Assembly: GCF_007992835.1 (NCBI RefSeq)
Contig: NZ_BKBA01000011.1
Location: 209,002 to 273,001 of the forward strand
Direction of reading: 5' to 3'
Length of the DNA stretch: 64,000 nucleotides
Origin: Knoellia locipacati
Lineage (GTDB): Bacteria; Actinomycetota; Actinomycetes; Actinomycetales; Dermatophilaceae
The stretch's first letter is position 1, and every line of letters starts with the position of its first letter. The notes under the pieces were generated by a model. The model worked only from the letters and a program-made list of their open reading frames with translations, made no database searches and was not told the DNA's origin. The position numbers and the translations under genes are program-made. Positions 27,378 to 38,021 of this stretch are shown here, in pieces.

Positions 27378-27546
27378 GCGCCCGATCCTGTCAGAGAGGC
27401 CCGCGTGTCCGAGGACTGAGCCGGAAGGTAAAGGGGGAGTAAAAGATCACTCCGGAAACCGCACAAACCATTGTGCAATCCGAATGCACATGTTTCTCTG
27501 CAATGGCCCGCCTGACCCCTGGCTGGCGATCACATTCGGAGGAAAC
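27378..27546. promoter_or_regulatory. divergent intergenic region panB / M6 protease
   Basis: This 169-nt region is clearly more AT-rich than its surroundings. It contains an inverted repeat TGTGCA-N7-TGCACA (27472-27490) nested inside a longer CCATTG...CAATGG pair, a layout typical of a dimeric regulator site. The protease Shine-Dalgarno GGAGG is at 27538-27542. I cannot name the regulator. Confidence 0.4.
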
Positions 27547-29862
27547 GTGACACGACGACACACTCGCGCCCTGGCCGGTCTGGCCGGAGCCGCGTTGGTG
27601 GTGAGCCTCGCGCCGATGGGTGCGCAGGCGAAGGACGCCGCCCCGCCGGCCAGCGACACCAAGGCCTCGACCGCGAAGAAGGACGACCTCCCCAACCCCC
27701 TGGGCGACGCCCAGCGTGCGCTGCGCCAGGAGGCCATCCAGGCGCTCGTCAAGGGCGAGGCGACGACCGAGACGCGAGGTGGCCAGCGGGTCATCAAGAT
27801 GTCCGGCGACACCAAGACCGCGAAGGCGGGCAAGGGCGAGAAGGCCAACAAGCCCCGCTACGTCTCCTACCCGGTCGAGCGCGAGGAGGACATCTTCACG
27901 ATCCTCGCCGAGTTCGGCACGCAGTCGAACCCCAAGACGGGTGGCACGGCCGGTCCGCTCCACAACCAGATCCCCGAGCCCGACCGCACGTGGGACGGCA
28001 ACGCGACCGACGACAACTCGACCGAGTGGAGTGCGGACTTCAACCGCCAGCACTACCTCGACATGATGTTCGGTGACGGCGAGTCGTTCAAGGACTTCTA
28101 CGCCAAGCAGTCCAACGGCCGCTTCCTGGCCAAGGGCGACGTCTCCGACTGGGTCAAGGTCCCCGGCAACGCCGCGACCTACGGCAGCAACAAGATCTCC
28201 GACGCCGAGGGTGCCTGGCCGTTCGTCCAGGACTCCGCCAACGCCTGGTACGACGCGCAGAAGGCGGCCGGCAAGACCGACGCCGAGATCAAGACCTACC
28301 TCGCGCAGTTCGACAAGGTCGACCGCTACGACTACGACGGCGACGGCAACTTCAACGAGCCCGACGGCTACATCGACCACTTCCAGGCCATCCACTCCGG
28401 TGAGGGCGAGGAGGCCGGTGGCGGCGCCCAGGGCGAGGACGCCATCTGGTCGCACCGCTGGTACGCCTACTCCAACCAGATCGGCAAGACGGGCCCGGCG
28501 CAGAACAAGGCCGGCGGTGTCCAGCTCGGCTCGTCGGGCATGTGGATCGGTGACTACACCACCGAGCCCGAGAACGGCGGCCTCGGCGTCTTCACCCACG
28601 AGTTCGGCCACGACCTCGGTCTGCCGGACTACTACGACACCGCGGGTGGCGACAACGGCACCGGCTTCTGGACGCTCATGTCCGGTGGCTCGTGGCTCAA
28701 CCACGGCACGGACTCGATCGGCTCCACCCCGGGCTACATGGGTCCGCTCGAGAAGCTCCAGCTCGGCTGGCTCGACTACACGGTCGCCGACAAGAGCGGC
28801 AAGTACACGCTCGGCCAGGCCGACCTCGACGGCGCCAAGACGCCCCAGGCGATCGCGGTCCCGCTGCCCGACAAGAAGGTCGTCACCAACTACAACAAGC
28901 CGCACAGCGGTGCCAACGAGTGGTGGAGCGGGTCGGGCAACGACCTCAAGAACGCCATCACGCGTGACGTCGACCTGACCGGCAAGAAGACCGCCAGCCT
29001 CTCGGCGTGGCTCGACCACGACATCGAGAAGGGCTACGACTTCCTCTACGTCCAGGGCTCGACCGACGGTGGCGCCAACTGGACCGACATCGACGCGGTC
29101 GACGGCAAGAGCGCCGGCTGGGTGCAGAAGACCTGGGACCTGTCCCAGTTCGCCGGCAAGCAGACCAAGCTCCGCTTCCGCTACGTCACCGACGGTGGCC
29201 TCGCCCTCAAGGGTGCGTTCATCGACGACATCTCGATCACGGCCGACGGCGCCTCGCTCCTCAGCGACAACGTCGAGTCGGGTGCCAACGGCTGGACCGC
29301 CGAGGGCTTCACGATCATGTCGGGCACCACGGACAAGATGTACCCGCGCTTCTACCTCGTGGAGAACCGCGTGTACTCCGGCTACGACAAGACGCTGCAG
29401 ACCGGTCCGTACAACTTCGGCTGGTCCTCGACCAAGCCCGACTGGGTGGAGCGCTTCCCCTACCAGAACGGCATGCTCGTCTGGTACGTCGACGGCTCCT
29501 TCGCCGACAACAACACCTCGGCCCACCCCGGTGGCGGCCAGTCCCTCCCGGTCGACGCCCGTCCGGCCCCGGTCAAGTTCCCCGGCGGCCAACTGCTCGG
29601 CAACCGTCGCCAGCCGTGGGACGCCACCTTCGGCCAGGAGAAGACCGACAAGGTCACCTTCCACCGCAACGGTGTCCCGGTGACCATCGACAAGCAGGCG
29701 GCGATCCCGACCTTCGACGACACCGACCCCAACAAGTACTGGACCGCGGACAACCCGTGGAACTCGGTCAAGGTCGCCGGTCTCGGCAACAAGATCACGG
29801 TCGCCAAGACCACCAAGAAGGGCACCGAGATGGAGCTCGACATCCAGCTCGGCGCCAAGTGA
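27547..29862 (+). CDS. secreted M6-family metalloprotease (immune inhibitor A-like)
   Basis: A 771-residue exported zinc protease. A GTG at 27547 with GGAGG upstream gives a signal peptide (VTRRHTRALAGLAGAALVVS, cleavage after AQA). A pro-region follows, then the M6 domain with a clear HEFGHDLGLPD zinc site near residue 350 and GTGFWTLMSGGSW downstream (Met-turn). Residues about 440-590 contain a beta-sandwich (SLSAWLDHDIEKGYDFLYVQ, TKLRFRYVTDGGLALKGAFI) typical of the MAM/CUB-like domains of InhA. Lys and Asn are unusually frequent for this genome, as expected of an extracellular protein. Likely role is extracellular protein degradation. Confidence 0.9.
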   Translation: MTRRHTRALAGLAGAALVVSLAPMGAQAKDAAPPASDTKASTAKKDDLPNPLGDAQRALRQEAIQALVKGEATTETRGGQRVIKMSGDTKTAKAGKGEKANKPRYVSYPVEREEDIFTILAEFGTQSNPKTGGTAGPLHNQIPEPDRTWDGNATDDNSTEWSADFNRQHYLDMMFGDGESFKDFYAKQSNGRFLAKGDVSDWVKVPGNAATYGSNKISDAEGAWPFVQDSANAWYDAQKAAGKTDAEIKTYLAQFDKVDRYDYDGDGNFNEPDGYIDHFQAIHSGEGEEAGGGAQGEDAIWSHRWYAYSNQIGKTGPAQNKAGGVQLGSSGMWIGDYTTEPENGGLGVFTHEFGHDLGLPDYYDTAGGDNGTGFWTLMSGGSWLNHGTDSIGSTPGYMGPLEKLQLGWLDYTVADKSGKYTLGQADLDGAKTPQAIAVPLPDKKVVTNYNKPHSGANEWWSGSGNDLKNAITRDVDLTGKKTASLSAWLDHDIEKGYDFLYVQGSTDGGANWTDIDAVDGKSAGWVQKTWDLSQFAGKQTKLRFRYVTDGGLALKGAFIDDISITADGASLLSDNVESGANGWTAEGFTIMSGTTDKMYPRFYLVENRVYSGYDKTLQTGPYNFGWSSTKPDWVERFPYQNGMLVWYVDGSFADNNTSAHPGGGQSLPVDARPAPVKFPGGQLLGNRRQPWDATFGQEKTDKVTFHRNGVPVTIDKQAAIPTFDDTDPNKYWTADNPWNSVKVAGLGNKITVAKTTKKGTEMELDIQLGAK

Positions 29863-29897
29863 CCGCAGCCACGAGCTGAGTCACCCCAAGAGGGGGA

Positions 29898-29926
29898 GGG
29901 CCCCGGAGCGAGATGCTCCGGGGCCC
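29898..29926 (+). terminator. terminator after the M6 protease gene
   Basis: GGGCCCCGGAGC (29898-29909) pairs perfectly with GCTCCGGGGCCC (29915-29926) around GAGAT, followed by TTGCCCT. It lies 36 nt past the protease stop and just before the glnA promoter. Confidence 0.88.
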
Positions 29927-29954
29927 TTGCCCTGCCTCCCCCTAGGATGCCGAC

Positions 29955-31292
29955 ATGGATCGTCAGCAGGAGTTCGTGCTCCGCACCATCGAGGAGCGGG
30001 ACATCCGCTTCGTCCGTCTCTGGTTCACCGACGTCCTCGGTGCGCTCAAGTCCGTCGCCGTGGCCCCGGCCGAGCTCGAGGGGGCCTTCGCCGAGGGCAT
30101 CGGGTTCGACGGATCGGTGATCGAGGGCTTCGCACGCGTCTACGAGGCCGACATGCTGGCCAAGCCGGACCCCTCGACGTTCCAGGTCCTGCCGTGGCGT
30201 GGTGAGAGCCCGGGCACGGCCCGCATGTTCTGCGACATCACGCTGCCCGACGGGGCCCCGAGCATGGCCGACCCGCGGCACGTCCTCCAGCGCACGCTCG
30301 CCAAGGCGGCCGACCAGGGGTTCACCTTCTACACCCACCCCGAGATCGAGTTCTTCCTCTTCGAGCGGGGCTTCAAGCCGGGGGAGCAGCCGACGCCGAT
30401 CGACCAGGCCGGCTACTTCGACCACGTGCCGCACGGGTCCGCCCAGGACTTCCGCCGCGCCGCCATCACCATGCTCGAGTCGATGGGCATCAGCGTCGAG
30501 TTCAGCCACCACGAGGGTGCTCCGGGCCAGAACGAGATCGACCTCCGCTACGCCGACGCCCTGTCGACGGCCGACAACATCATGACCTTCCGGACGGTCA
30601 TCAAGGAGGTCGCGCTCGAGCAGGAGATCTATGCCTCGTTCATGCCCAAGCCGCTCGCGGACCACCCGGGCTCGGGCATGCACACCCACATGTCGCTCTT
30701 CGACGGCGACAGCAACGCCTTCTACGAGGCCGGCGCCCCCTACCAGCTGAGCAAGACCGGGCGGCAGTTCATCGCGGGCCTGCTCCACCACGGCGCCGAG
30801 ATCACCGCCGTGACCAACCAGTGGGTCAACAGCTACAAGCGGCTCTGGGGTGGCGGTGAGGCACCGGCGCACCTCACGTGGGGTCACAACAACCGCTCCG
30901 CCATGGTGCGCGTCCCCATGTACAAGCCCAACAAGGGACAGAGCAGCCGCGTCGAGGTCCGCTCGATCGACTCCGCGTGCAACCCCTACCTCGCCTTCGC
31001 CGTCCTGCTGGCCGCCGGTCTCAAGGGCATCGAGGAGGGCTACGAGCTCGCCCCCGAGACCGAGGACGACGTCTGGGGCCTCACCGACTCCGAGCGCAAG
31101 GCCATGGGCATCAAGCCCCTGCCGGCCTCGCTCAGCGAGGCGATCGAGGTCATGGAGGAGAGCGAGCTCGTCGCCGAGACGCTCGGCGAGCACACCTTCG
31201 ACTTCTTCCTGCGCAACAAGCGTGCCGAGTGGGCCGACTACCGCGGCCAGGTGACCGCGTTCGAGCTCGAGCGGTACCTCCCGCGGCTGTGA
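29955..31292 (+). CDS. glnA: type I glutamine synthetase, GlnA2-like
   Basis: Makes glutamine (or a related gamma-glutamyl amide) from glutamate, ammonia and ATP. The 445-residue enzyme has the GSI motifs GIGFDGSVIEGFA, EIEFFLFE, GAPGQNEIDLRY, the glutamate-binding loop NQWVNSYKRL and SRVEVRSIDSACNPYLAFAV. The adenylylation-loop sequence (NLYxLPPE with Tyr397) is missing; the region reads GYELAPETEDDVWGLTDSER, so it is probably not controlled by GlnE. Its position directly before glnE matches glnA2 of mycobacteria and streptomycetes. The ATG is 6 nt after TAGGAT, so leaderless. Confidence 0.92.
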   Translation: MDRQQEFVLRTIEERDIRFVRLWFTDVLGALKSVAVAPAELEGAFAEGIGFDGSVIEGFARVYEADMLAKPDPSTFQVLPWRGESPGTARMFCDITLPDGAPSMADPRHVLQRTLAKAADQGFTFYTHPEIEFFLFERGFKPGEQPTPIDQAGYFDHVPHGSAQDFRRAAITMLESMGISVEFSHHEGAPGQNEIDLRYADALSTADNIMTFRTVIKEVALEQEIYASFMPKPLADHPGSGMHTHMSLFDGDSNAFYEAGAPYQLSKTGRQFIAGLLHHGAEITAVTNQWVNSYKRLWGGGEAPAHLTWGHNNRSAMVRVPMYKPNKGQSSRVEVRSIDSACNPYLAFAVLLAAGLKGIEEGYELAPETEDDVWGLTDSERKAMGIKPLPASLSEAIEVMEESELVAETLGEHTFDFFLRNKRAEWADYRGQVTAFELERYLPRL

Positions 31293-31302
31293 GGGGCGCA
31301 GC

Positions 31303-34300
31303 GTGAGCGCCCGTATGCCGTCCGTCCCGGGCGACCTGACCCGTCTTGGTTTCGGGGAGTCCCGTCGCGCCGAGACGCTGCTGGCCGACAAGGCGCTGGT
31401 CCCGCTGGTCAAGGACCGCGCGCGGGTCGAGGCCGACGGGCTGGCCGTCGCGCTGTCCAGGGTGGCCGACCCCGACCAGGCGCTGCTCGCCCTCGTCCGG
31501 CTCATGGAGGCGGTGGCCGCTCCGGCTCGCGCGTCGGTGCGTGACGAGCTCGTCTCCGCCCTGCGCGAGCCGGGCCGGTCGCGCGAGCGGCTGTTCGCCG
31601 TCCTCGGCGCCTCGACGGCGCTGGGGGACCACCTCGTCGCACGCCCCGAGCACTGGAGCGCGGTGGCCAACGCCTTCCCGCTCGAGGTCGAGGAGCGGAT
31701 CGACCTGCTCACCGCAGCGGTGCGCGAACCCGCCGCGGGCGTCACGCCCGAGGACGCCCTGCGGATCGAATACCGCCGCCAGCTCCTCGGCATCGCCACC
31801 CTCGACGTCGCCCGCCCCGACCCGCAGGCCCGGCTGCCCGAGGTGGCGGCCGCGCTCGCCGACCTCGCGGAGGCCGCCCTCGAGGCCGCCCTCGTCATCG
31901 CCCGCGACGCCGTGGGCGAGGGCGCCGACCGGTGCCGCTTCGCCGTGATCGGCATGGGCAAGACCGGTGGGCGGGAGCTCAACTACCTCAGCGACGTCGA
32001 CGTCATCTTCGTCGCCGAGCCGGCCGAGGGCACCGACGAGGACACCGCGCTCGCGATCGGCACCGAGCTCGCCACCCGGCTCATCAAGATCTGCTCGAGC
32101 GCGACCACGGCCGGGTCGCTGTGGCAGGTCGACCCTGCGCTGCGGCCCGAGGGCAAGAACGGCCCGCTCGTCCGCACCCTCGACTCGCACGTCTCCTACT
32201 ACGAGCGCTGGGCCAAGACGTGGGAGTTCCAGGCGCTGCTCAAGGCCCGCCCGGTGGCGGGGGACAGGGCGCTGGGACGGGCCTACGTCGACGCCGTCGC
32301 GCCGTTCGTGTGGAGCGCCGCGTCCCGCGAGAACTTCGTCGAGGACGTCCAGGCGATGCGGCGCCGGGTGGAGGACAACGTCCCGCACGGCGAGGCCGAC
32401 CGCCAGCTCAAGCTCGGCCCGGGCGGTCTGCGCGACATCGAGTTCAGCGTCCAGCTGCTCCAGCTCGTCCACGGCCGCGCCGACCGCTCACTGCGGTCCG
32501 GCACGACGCTCACGGCCCTGGCCGCCCTGTCCCAGGGGGGCTACGTCGGGCGCGAGGACGCGCAGACGCTCGCCACGGCATACCGGCTCCTGCGCACCCT
32601 CGAGCACCGGATCCAGCTGCACCGGCTCCGCCGCACCCACCTCATGCCGACGGCGCCCGGAGACCTGCGCTGCCTCGGCCGGGCGCTCGGCCACCAGAGC
32701 GACCCCGAGGACTCCGTCGTCGCCCAGTGGCGCACCGCCGCCCGCGAGGTCCGCCGGCTGCACCAGCGCATCTTCTACCGCCCGCTCCTGTCGGCCGTGG
32801 CGCGGCTCGGCCCCGACGAGGTGCGGCTCACCCCCGAGGCGGCGCGCGAGCGTTTGGCCGCCCTCGGCTTCCGCGACCCCCGTGGCGCCCTGCGCCACCT
32901 CGAGGCACTCACCGACGGCGTGAGCCGGCGGGCGGCCATCCAGCGCCAGCTGATGCCGGTCATGCTCGGCTGGTTCGCCGACGAGGCCGACCCCGACGCC
33001 GGGCTGCTCGCGTTCCGCCGGATCAGCGACGCGCTCGGCACGACCCACTGGTACCTCCGGCTCCTGCGCGACGAGGGGAGCGCGGCCGAGCGGCTGGCGC
33101 ACACCCTCGGGCGCAGCCGGTACGCCGCGGACCTCCTGCAGCAGGGGCCGGAGTCGGTCCAGATCCTCGGTGACGCCGGGGGTCTCAAGCCGCGCTCGCG
33201 CGACGAGGTCCAGGGCCGGATGCGGTCGGCGGCCAGGCGCAAGGACGACCCGCAGGCCGGGGTGCTCGCCGCGCGTGCCGTGCGGCGCTCCGAGCTCTTC
33301 CGGCTCGCGGTCGCCTCGCTGCTCGGGCAGGTCGGGCTCGACGACCTCGGCCGGGCGCTCGCGGACCTCAACGGGGCGCTCATCGACGTCACCCTCGAGA
33401 TCGTCCTCGCGGGCGTCGAGGAGCAGACCGGGGCTCCCGCGCTCAGTCGCCACCTCGTCGTCGGGATGGGGCGCCTCGGTGGCGGTGAGTCCGCCTTCGG
33501 CAGCGACGCCGACGTGCTCTTCGTGCACGACCCCGTCGAAGGGGCCGACTCGCGGGCGGCCCAGGAGCAGGCGCTCGAGGTCGTCAAGGAGCTCATCCGG
33601 CTCCTCGGGCTGGCCGCGCCCGACCCGCGTCTCGAGGTCGACGCGGGGCTGCGGCCCGAGGGCAAGAACGGCCCGCTGACCCGGTCGCTCGACTCCTACC
33701 GCGCCTACTACGAGCGGTGGTCCCTCGTCTGGGAGGCCCAGGCGCTGCTCCGGGCCAGCCCCGTGGCGGGCGACGCCGACCTCGGTGCGGCGTTCGTCGA
33801 GCTCATCGACCCGCTGCGCTGGCCCGAGGCAGGGCTCGACGCCGGGCAGGTGCGCGAGATCCGCACGCTCAAGGCCCGGATGGAGTCCGAGCGGCTGCCG
33901 CGCGGCGCCGACCGCAAGACGCACTTCAAGCTCGGCCACGGCGGGCTGAGCGACGTCGAGTGGTGCGTCCAGCTCATCCAGCTCGAGCACGCCCACGCGC
34001 ACGAGGGCCTGCGCACCACCTCGACGATGGGTGCCCTCGCCGCCGCCCAGGCCGAGGGGCTCGTCGACGCCGACGACGCGAAGGCGCTGGCCGAGTCGTG
34101 GCGCCTGGCGTCCGAGATGCGCAACGCCGGGCTGCTCGCGCGTGGGCGTGCGGTCGACTCGGTCCCGTCCGACCTGCGCGACGCCGACGGCATGGCCCGC
34201 ATCATGGGGCTGCCGCCGAAGTCGGGTCAGGAGCTCGCCAACCGCTACCGCCGGGTCGCGCGTCGTGCCCGCCATGCGGCCGAGCACGTGTTCTACGGGG

Positions 34301-34311
34301 ACGCTACCTAG
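31303..34311 (+). CDS. glnE: bifunctional glutamine synthetase adenylyltransferase/deadenylase
   Basis: GlnE adds and removes AMP on the main glutamine synthetase (GlnA1) in response to nitrogen status. The 1002-residue protein contains two nucleotidyltransferase domains: the N-terminal one with [16 protein letters not shown] near 221-236 and the C-terminal one with [16 protein letters not shown] near 725-740. Each is followed by the paired [10 protein letters not shown] signature and a GlnD-UR_UTase helical domain. It starts 10 nt after glnA and is in the same operon. The target synthetase with an adenylylation site is not in the window. Confidence 0.95.
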   Translation: MSARMPSVPGDLTRLGFGESRRAETLLADKALVPLVKDRARVEADGLAVALSRVADPDQALLALVRLMEAVAAPARASVRDELVSALREPGRSRERLFAVLGASTALGDHLVARPEHWSAVANAFPLEVEERIDLLTAAVREPAAGVTPEDALRIEYRRQLLGIATLDVARPDPQARLPEVAAALADLAEAALEAALVIARDAVGEGADRCRFAVIGMGKTGGRELNYLSDVDVIFVAEPAEGTDEDTALAIGTELATRLIKICSSATTAGSLWQVDPALRPEGKNGPLVRTLDSHVSYYERWAKTWEFQALLKARPVAGDRALGRAYVDAVAPFVWSAASRENFVEDVQAMRRRVEDNVPHGEADRQLKLGPGGLRDIEFSVQLLQLVHGRADRSLRSGTTLTALAALSQGGYVGREDAQTLATAYRLLRTLEHRIQLHRLRRTHLMPTAPGDLRCLGRALGHQSDPEDSVVAQWRTAAREVRRLHQRIFYRPLLSAVARLGPDEVRLTPEAARERLAALGFRDPRGALRHLEALTDGVSRRAAIQRQLMPVMLGWFADEADPDAGLLAFRRISDALGTTHWYLRLLRDEGSAAERLAHTLGRSRYAADLLQQGPESVQILGDAGGLKPRSRDEVQGRMRSAARRKDDPQAGVLAARAVRRSELFRLAVASLLGQVGLDDLGRALADLNGALIDVTLEIVLAGVEEQTGAPALSRHLVVGMGRLGGGESAFGSDADVLFVHDPVEGADSRAAQEQALEVVKELIRLLGLAAPDPRLEVDAGLRPEGKNGPLTRSLDSYRAYYERWSLVWEAQALLRASPVAGDADLGAAFVELIDPLRWPEAGLDAGQVREIRTLKARMESERLPRGADRKTHFKLGHGGLSDVEWCVQLIQLEHAHAHEGLRTTSTMGALAAAQAEGLVDADDAKALAESWRLASEMRNAGLLARGRAVDSVPSDLRDADGMARIMGLPPKSGQELANRYRRVARRARHAAEHVFYGDAT

Positions 34312-34321
34312 ACTGGGAGCC

Positions 34322-35644
34322 ATGATCCCCGTCCTCGACCTGCGTGGGCGCGCGCCCGGTGTCCGTGAGCTCAGGGGGACGCTGCCCCGTGCCGAGCTCG
34401 ACGTCGAGGCCGCGCTGGCCACCGTCCGTCCTGTGTGCGACGACGTCGCCGCCCGTGGCGCCGCCGCCGTCCTCGACGCCTCCGAACGCTTCGACGGCGT
34501 GCGACCCGACGCGCTGCGCGTCCCGGCCGGCGTCGTCGCCGCGGCCCTGCACGACCTCGACCCCGACGTCCGTGCCGCCCTCGACGAGTCGATCCGCCGC
34601 GCGCGCATCGTCCACGCCGACCAGCGCCGCTCCGACACGACGACGACCGTCGTGGACGGCGGGACGGTCACCGAGCGCTGGGTGCCGGTCGACCGCGTGG
34701 GCCTCTACGTCCCCGGGGGTCGGGCCGTCTACCCGAGCAGCGTCGTCATGAACGTCGTCCCCGCGCTGCTCGCCGGCGTCGGCTCGCTCGCCGTCGCCAG
34801 CCCGCCCCAGAAGGACCACGGCGGCTGGCCGCACCCGACGATCCTCGCGGCATGTGCGCTGCTCGAGGTCGACGAGGTGTGGGCGATGGGTGGCGCTCAG
34901 GCGGTCGCCGCGTTCGCCCACGGGTTCGACGGCGAGGGCGACGCGCAGCTCGAGCCGGTCAACCTCGTCACCGGCCCGGGCAACATCTGGGTCGCCGCGG
35001 CCAAGCGCCTGCTCAAGGGACTCATCGGCATCGACGCCGAGGCCGGCCCCACCGAGATCGCGATCCTCGCGGACGCCACGGCCGACCCCGACCACGTCGC
35101 CGCCGACCTCATCAGCCAGGCCGAGCACGACCCGCTGGCCGCCGCCGTCCTCGTCACCGACAGCACCGACCTCGCCGACGCCGTGCAGGCCGCTGTGTCC
35201 CGTCGGGTGGGGGAGACCAAGCACTCCGACCGCGTCCGCGAGTCCCTCACCGGGCGTCAGTCCGCCGTCGTCCTCGTCGACGACGTCGAGGTCGGGCTCG
35301 ACGTCGTCAACGCCTACGCCGCCGAGCACCTCGAGATCCACACCGCCGACGCCGCCGCCGTCGCCGCCCGCGTGCGCAACGCCGGCGCCGTCTTCGTCGG
35401 CACGTGGTCGCCGGTGAGCCTGGGGGACTACTGCGCCGGGTCCAACCACGTCCTGCCCACGGGTGGCTGCGCGACCCACTCCAGCGGGCTGTCCGTGCAG
35501 TCGTTCCTGCGCGGCATCCACGTCGTCGAGTACACCGAGGCCGCCCTGCGCGACGTCGGCTCCCACGTCGTCACCCTCGCCCGCGCCGAGGATCTGCCCG
35601 CCCACGGCGACGCCGTCCTCGCGCGTCTGCCCGACCTCGCATGA
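34322..35644 (+). CDS. hisD: histidinol dehydrogenase
   Basis: HisD oxidises histidinol to histidine in two NAD-dependent steps. The 440-residue enzyme has [63 protein letters not shown] and the zinc/base region [14 protein letters not shown] with [20 protein letters not shown]. The ATG at 34322 lies 7 nt after the -10 TAGACT, which overlaps the TAG stop of glnE; the his operon therefore begins here and is probably leaderless. The stop overlaps hisC (ATGA). Confidence 0.96.
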   Translation: MIPVLDLRGRAPGVRELRGTLPRAELDVEAALATVRPVCDDVAARGAAAVLDASERFDGVRPDALRVPAGVVAAALHDLDPDVRAALDESIRRARIVHADQRRSDTTTTVVDGGTVTERWVPVDRVGLYVPGGRAVYPSSVVMNVVPALLAGVGSLAVASPPQKDHGGWPHPTILAACALLEVDEVWAMGGAQAVAAFAHGFDGEGDAQLEPVNLVTGPGNIWVAAAKRLLKGLIGIDAEAGPTEIAILADATADPDHVAADLISQAEHDPLAAAVLVTDSTDLADAVQAAVSRRVGETKHSDRVRESLTGRQSAVVLVDDVEVGLDVVNAYAAEHLEIHTADAAAVAARVRNAGAVFVGTWSPVSLGDYCAGSNHVLPTGGCATHSSGLSVQSFLRGIHVVEYTEAALRDVGSHVVTLARAEDLPAHGDAVLARLPDLA

Positions 35645-36789
35645 GCACCTCTCCTGTGAGCCCGATCGACCAGCTGCTCCGCGAGGACCTGCGTGGGCGG
35701 ACGGCATACGGCGCACCCCAGCTCGACGTGCCCTTCGCGCTCAACACCAACGAGAGCTCGTATGCCGTGCCCCCTGCAGTCGTCGACGACATCGTCGCCG
35801 CCGTCGCGGCCACGGCCGGGGGCCTGAACCGCTACCCCGACCGGGAGTTCACGGACCTGCGAGGTGACCTCGCGGCATACCTCTCGCGCAGTGGCACGCA
35901 GGTGCGCCCGGAGCAGGTCTGGGCCGGCAACGGCTCCAACGAGGTCCTCCTGCACCTGCTCCAGGCGTTCGGTGGTCACGGGCGCACGGCGCTCGGCTTC
36001 ACCCCGGCGTACTCCATGCACCCGATCATCACCGCCACGACGGGGACGACCTGGGTCGACGGCATGCGCGGCATCGACGCGCGTGACGGAGGCGGCGGGG
36101 GAGCGTTCGACCTGTCGCTCGAGTCGGCCGTGCAGCAGGTGAGGGAGCACGACCCGCACGTCGTCTTCCTCTGCTCGCCCAACAACCCGACCGGGACGGC
36201 CCTCACACTCGACGTCGTGACCGCCGTGCACGACGCGGCGCCGCGGGCGGTCGTCGTCGTCGACGAGGCCTACGCCGAGTTCGCCCGTCCCGGCACGGTG
36301 AGTGCGCTCAGCCTGCTCGAGGGCAGGCCTCGGCTGGTCGTCACCCGCACGATGAGCAAGGCGTTCGCGTTCGCCGGTGGCCGTCTCGGCTACCTCGCCG
36401 CCGACCCCGAGCTCGTCGACGCGCTGCGGCTCGTGCGGATGCCCTACCACCTGTCGTCGCCCGCCCAGGCGGTCGCGCGCGCCGTCCTGCGCCACGCCGA
36501 CACCATGCTCGGCACGGTCGACGCGATCAAGGAGCAGCGCGACCGCATCGTCGCCACGCTCAGCGGGCTCGGGCTCGACCCCGTGCCGAGCGACGCGAAC
36601 TTCGTCCTCTTCGGCGGCCTCCGGGACAGCGCGACGACCTGGCAGGCGCTCCTCGACAAGGGGGTTCTCGTCCGGGACGTGGGGATCGACCACTATCTTC
36701 GAGTCACCGCCGGGACCCCGGAGGAGACGTCGGCGTTCCTCGACGCCGTGGCCAACCTCGGGCCCGACCACCTGGAAGGACAGTCGTGA
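35641..36789 (+). CDS. hisC: histidinol-phosphate aminotransferase
   Basis: HisC transaminates imidazole-acetol phosphate with pyridoxal phosphate. The 382-residue fold type I enzyme has [15 protein letters not shown] (substrate region), [39 protein letters not shown] and the Schiff-base Lys in [17 protein letters not shown]. The ATG overlaps the hisD stop and its own TGA overlaps the hisB GTG. Three copies of the GTATGCCG motif fall in its first 240 bases (35702, 35760, 35873), the densest cluster seen. Confidence 0.95.
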   Translation: MSTSPVSPIDQLLREDLRGRTAYGAPQLDVPFALNTNESSYAVPPAVVDDIVAAVAATAGGLNRYPDREFTDLRGDLAAYLSRSGTQVRPEQVWAGNGSNEVLLHLLQAFGGHGRTALGFTPAYSMHPIITATTGTTWVDGMRGIDARDGGGGGAFDLSLESAVQQVREHDPHVVFLCSPNNPTGTALTLDVVTAVHDAAPRAVVVVDEAYAEFARPGTVSALSLLEGRPRLVVTRTMSKAFAFAGGRLGYLAADPELVDALRLVRMPYHLSSPAQAVARAVLRHADTMLGTVDAIKEQRDRIVATLSGLGLDPVPSDANFVLFGGLRDSATTWQALLDKGVLVRDVGIDHYLRVTAGTPEETSAFLDAVANLGPDHLEGQS

Positions 36790-37391
36790 CCACCAACCGC
36801 ACCGCGACGGTGACGCGTTCCACCTCCGAGAGCAGCGTCGAGCTGAGCCTCGACCTCGACGGCACCGGCGTCGGTGACGTCAGCACGGGGGTCCGCTTCT
36901 ACGACCACATGCTGTTGTCCTTCGCCAAGCACTCGCTCATCGACCTGCGGGTCAGGGCCACCGGTGACGTCGACGTCGACGCCCACCACACGGTCGAGGA
37001 CGTGGCGATCGTGCTCGGTGACGCGCTGCGCGAGGCGCTCGGTGACAAGAGCGGGATCTCGCGGTTCGGCGACGCCACCGTGCCGCTCGACGAGGCCCTC
37101 GTCCACGCCGTGGTCGACGTCGCCGGCCGTCCCTACGTCGTCCACACCGGTGAGCCCGCGGGTCAGGAGTACGCCGTCATCGGCGGCAACTACATCGGCT
37201 CCCTCACCCGCCACGTCCTCGAGTCCTTCGCGTACCACGCGGGCATCGCCCTGCACGTCCGCGTCCTGGCCGGCCGCGACCCGCACCACGTCGTCGAGGC
37301 CCAGTTCAAGGCCGTCGCGCGGGCCCTGCGTGCCGCCGTCGAGCGCGACCCGCGCGTCGTCGGCATCCCCAGCGCCAAGGGTGCGCTCTGA
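36786..37391 (+). CDS. hisB: imidazoleglycerol-phosphate dehydratase
   Basis: HisB dehydrates imidazoleglycerol phosphate using manganese. The 201-residue monofunctional form has both metal-binding repeats: [34 protein letters not shown], and the symmetry mates [12 protein letters not shown] and [19 protein letters not shown]. The GTG start overlaps the hisC stop. Length and motifs are normal. Confidence 0.96.
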   Translation: MTTNRTATVTRSTSESSVELSLDLDGTGVGDVSTGVRFYDHMLLSFAKHSLIDLRVRATGDVDVDAHHTVEDVAIVLGDALREALGDKSGISRFGDATVPLDEALVHAVVDVAGRPYVVHTGEPAGQEYAVIGGNYIGSLTRHVLESFAYHAGIALHVRVLAGRDPHHVVEAQFKAVARALRAAVERDPRVVGIPSAKGAL

Positions 37392-37394
37392 GCC

Positions 37395-38021
37395 GTGAGC
37401 ACCGCTGACCAGTCCCCACCCCTCGGACACGGGCTCGTCCTCGTCCGGGGTAGCGCCGCCGCGTCCGCGCGGTGGGTGCGCCGCGGGCTCGCCGCGGTCC
37501 GGGTCGCGCCGTTGCAGGGCTGGACCGGCGTGTGCCTCGCCGAGGACCTCGCGCTCACCGCCGCGCCCTACGACGTGGGTCTCGAGATCCTCGCGGCGCG
37601 ACGGGTCCCGACCCGGCACCGGCCGGCGGTCGGGCTGTTCGTCATCGACGGGTGTGCCGTCGTCACCGTCCAGGCCCGCGGGTGGCGCCTCGAGCAGCGG
37701 TGGCTCGTGTGGGAGCCGGGCACCGGTGTGCGCCGCACCCCCGACCTGCCCGCGCTGCCCGCCGGCCTCATCGTCGACGTGGCGGGTGCGCGCTCGCGCA
37801 CGTCACCGGCCGAGGTGACCGAGCACTTCGCCGACCCGGACGGCGAGCCGCTCGACGTCCTCGTCGGCCTCATGCGGATGCTCGGGCTGCCCGGCGAGGA
37901 ACTACTGCGCGACGGCGCCGACGAGAGCTACGAGCGCATCGACCCCAGTCCTCGTTCCATCGCCGCGTTCGACGCGTTGGTCGCCGAGGAGTCGGCCCAC
38001 CGCACGGAGTCCGAGCAGTGA
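37395..38021 (+). CDS. unknown protein embedded in the his operon
   Basis: A 208-residue soluble protein between hisB (3-nt gap) and hisH (GTGA overlap), so certainly co-translated with the histidine genes. It opens [20 protein letters not shown], has strands around [32 protein letters not shown] and [15 protein letters not shown], and ends with a charged helix. There is no membrane segment, nucleotide site or cysteine cluster. Position suggests a role linked to histidine or purine (AICAR) metabolism, but I do not recognise it. Confidence 0.72.
   Translation: MSTADQSPPLGHGLVLVRGSAAASARWVRRGLAAVRVAPLQGWTGVCLAEDLALTAAPYDVGLEILAARRVPTRHRPAVGLFVIDGCAVVTVQARGWRLEQRWLVWEPGTGVRRTPDLPALPAGLIVDVAGARSRTSPAEVTEHFADPDGEPLDVLVGLMRMLGLPGEELLRDGADESYERIDPSPRSIAAFDALVAEESAHRTESEQ

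Noticed and set aside
27391..29664. 757-codon minus-strand frame opposite the M6 protease
   Set aside because: Composition is the Val/Gly/Arg/Leu bias of an antisense frame, and the sense strand has a signal peptide and HEFGHDLG.
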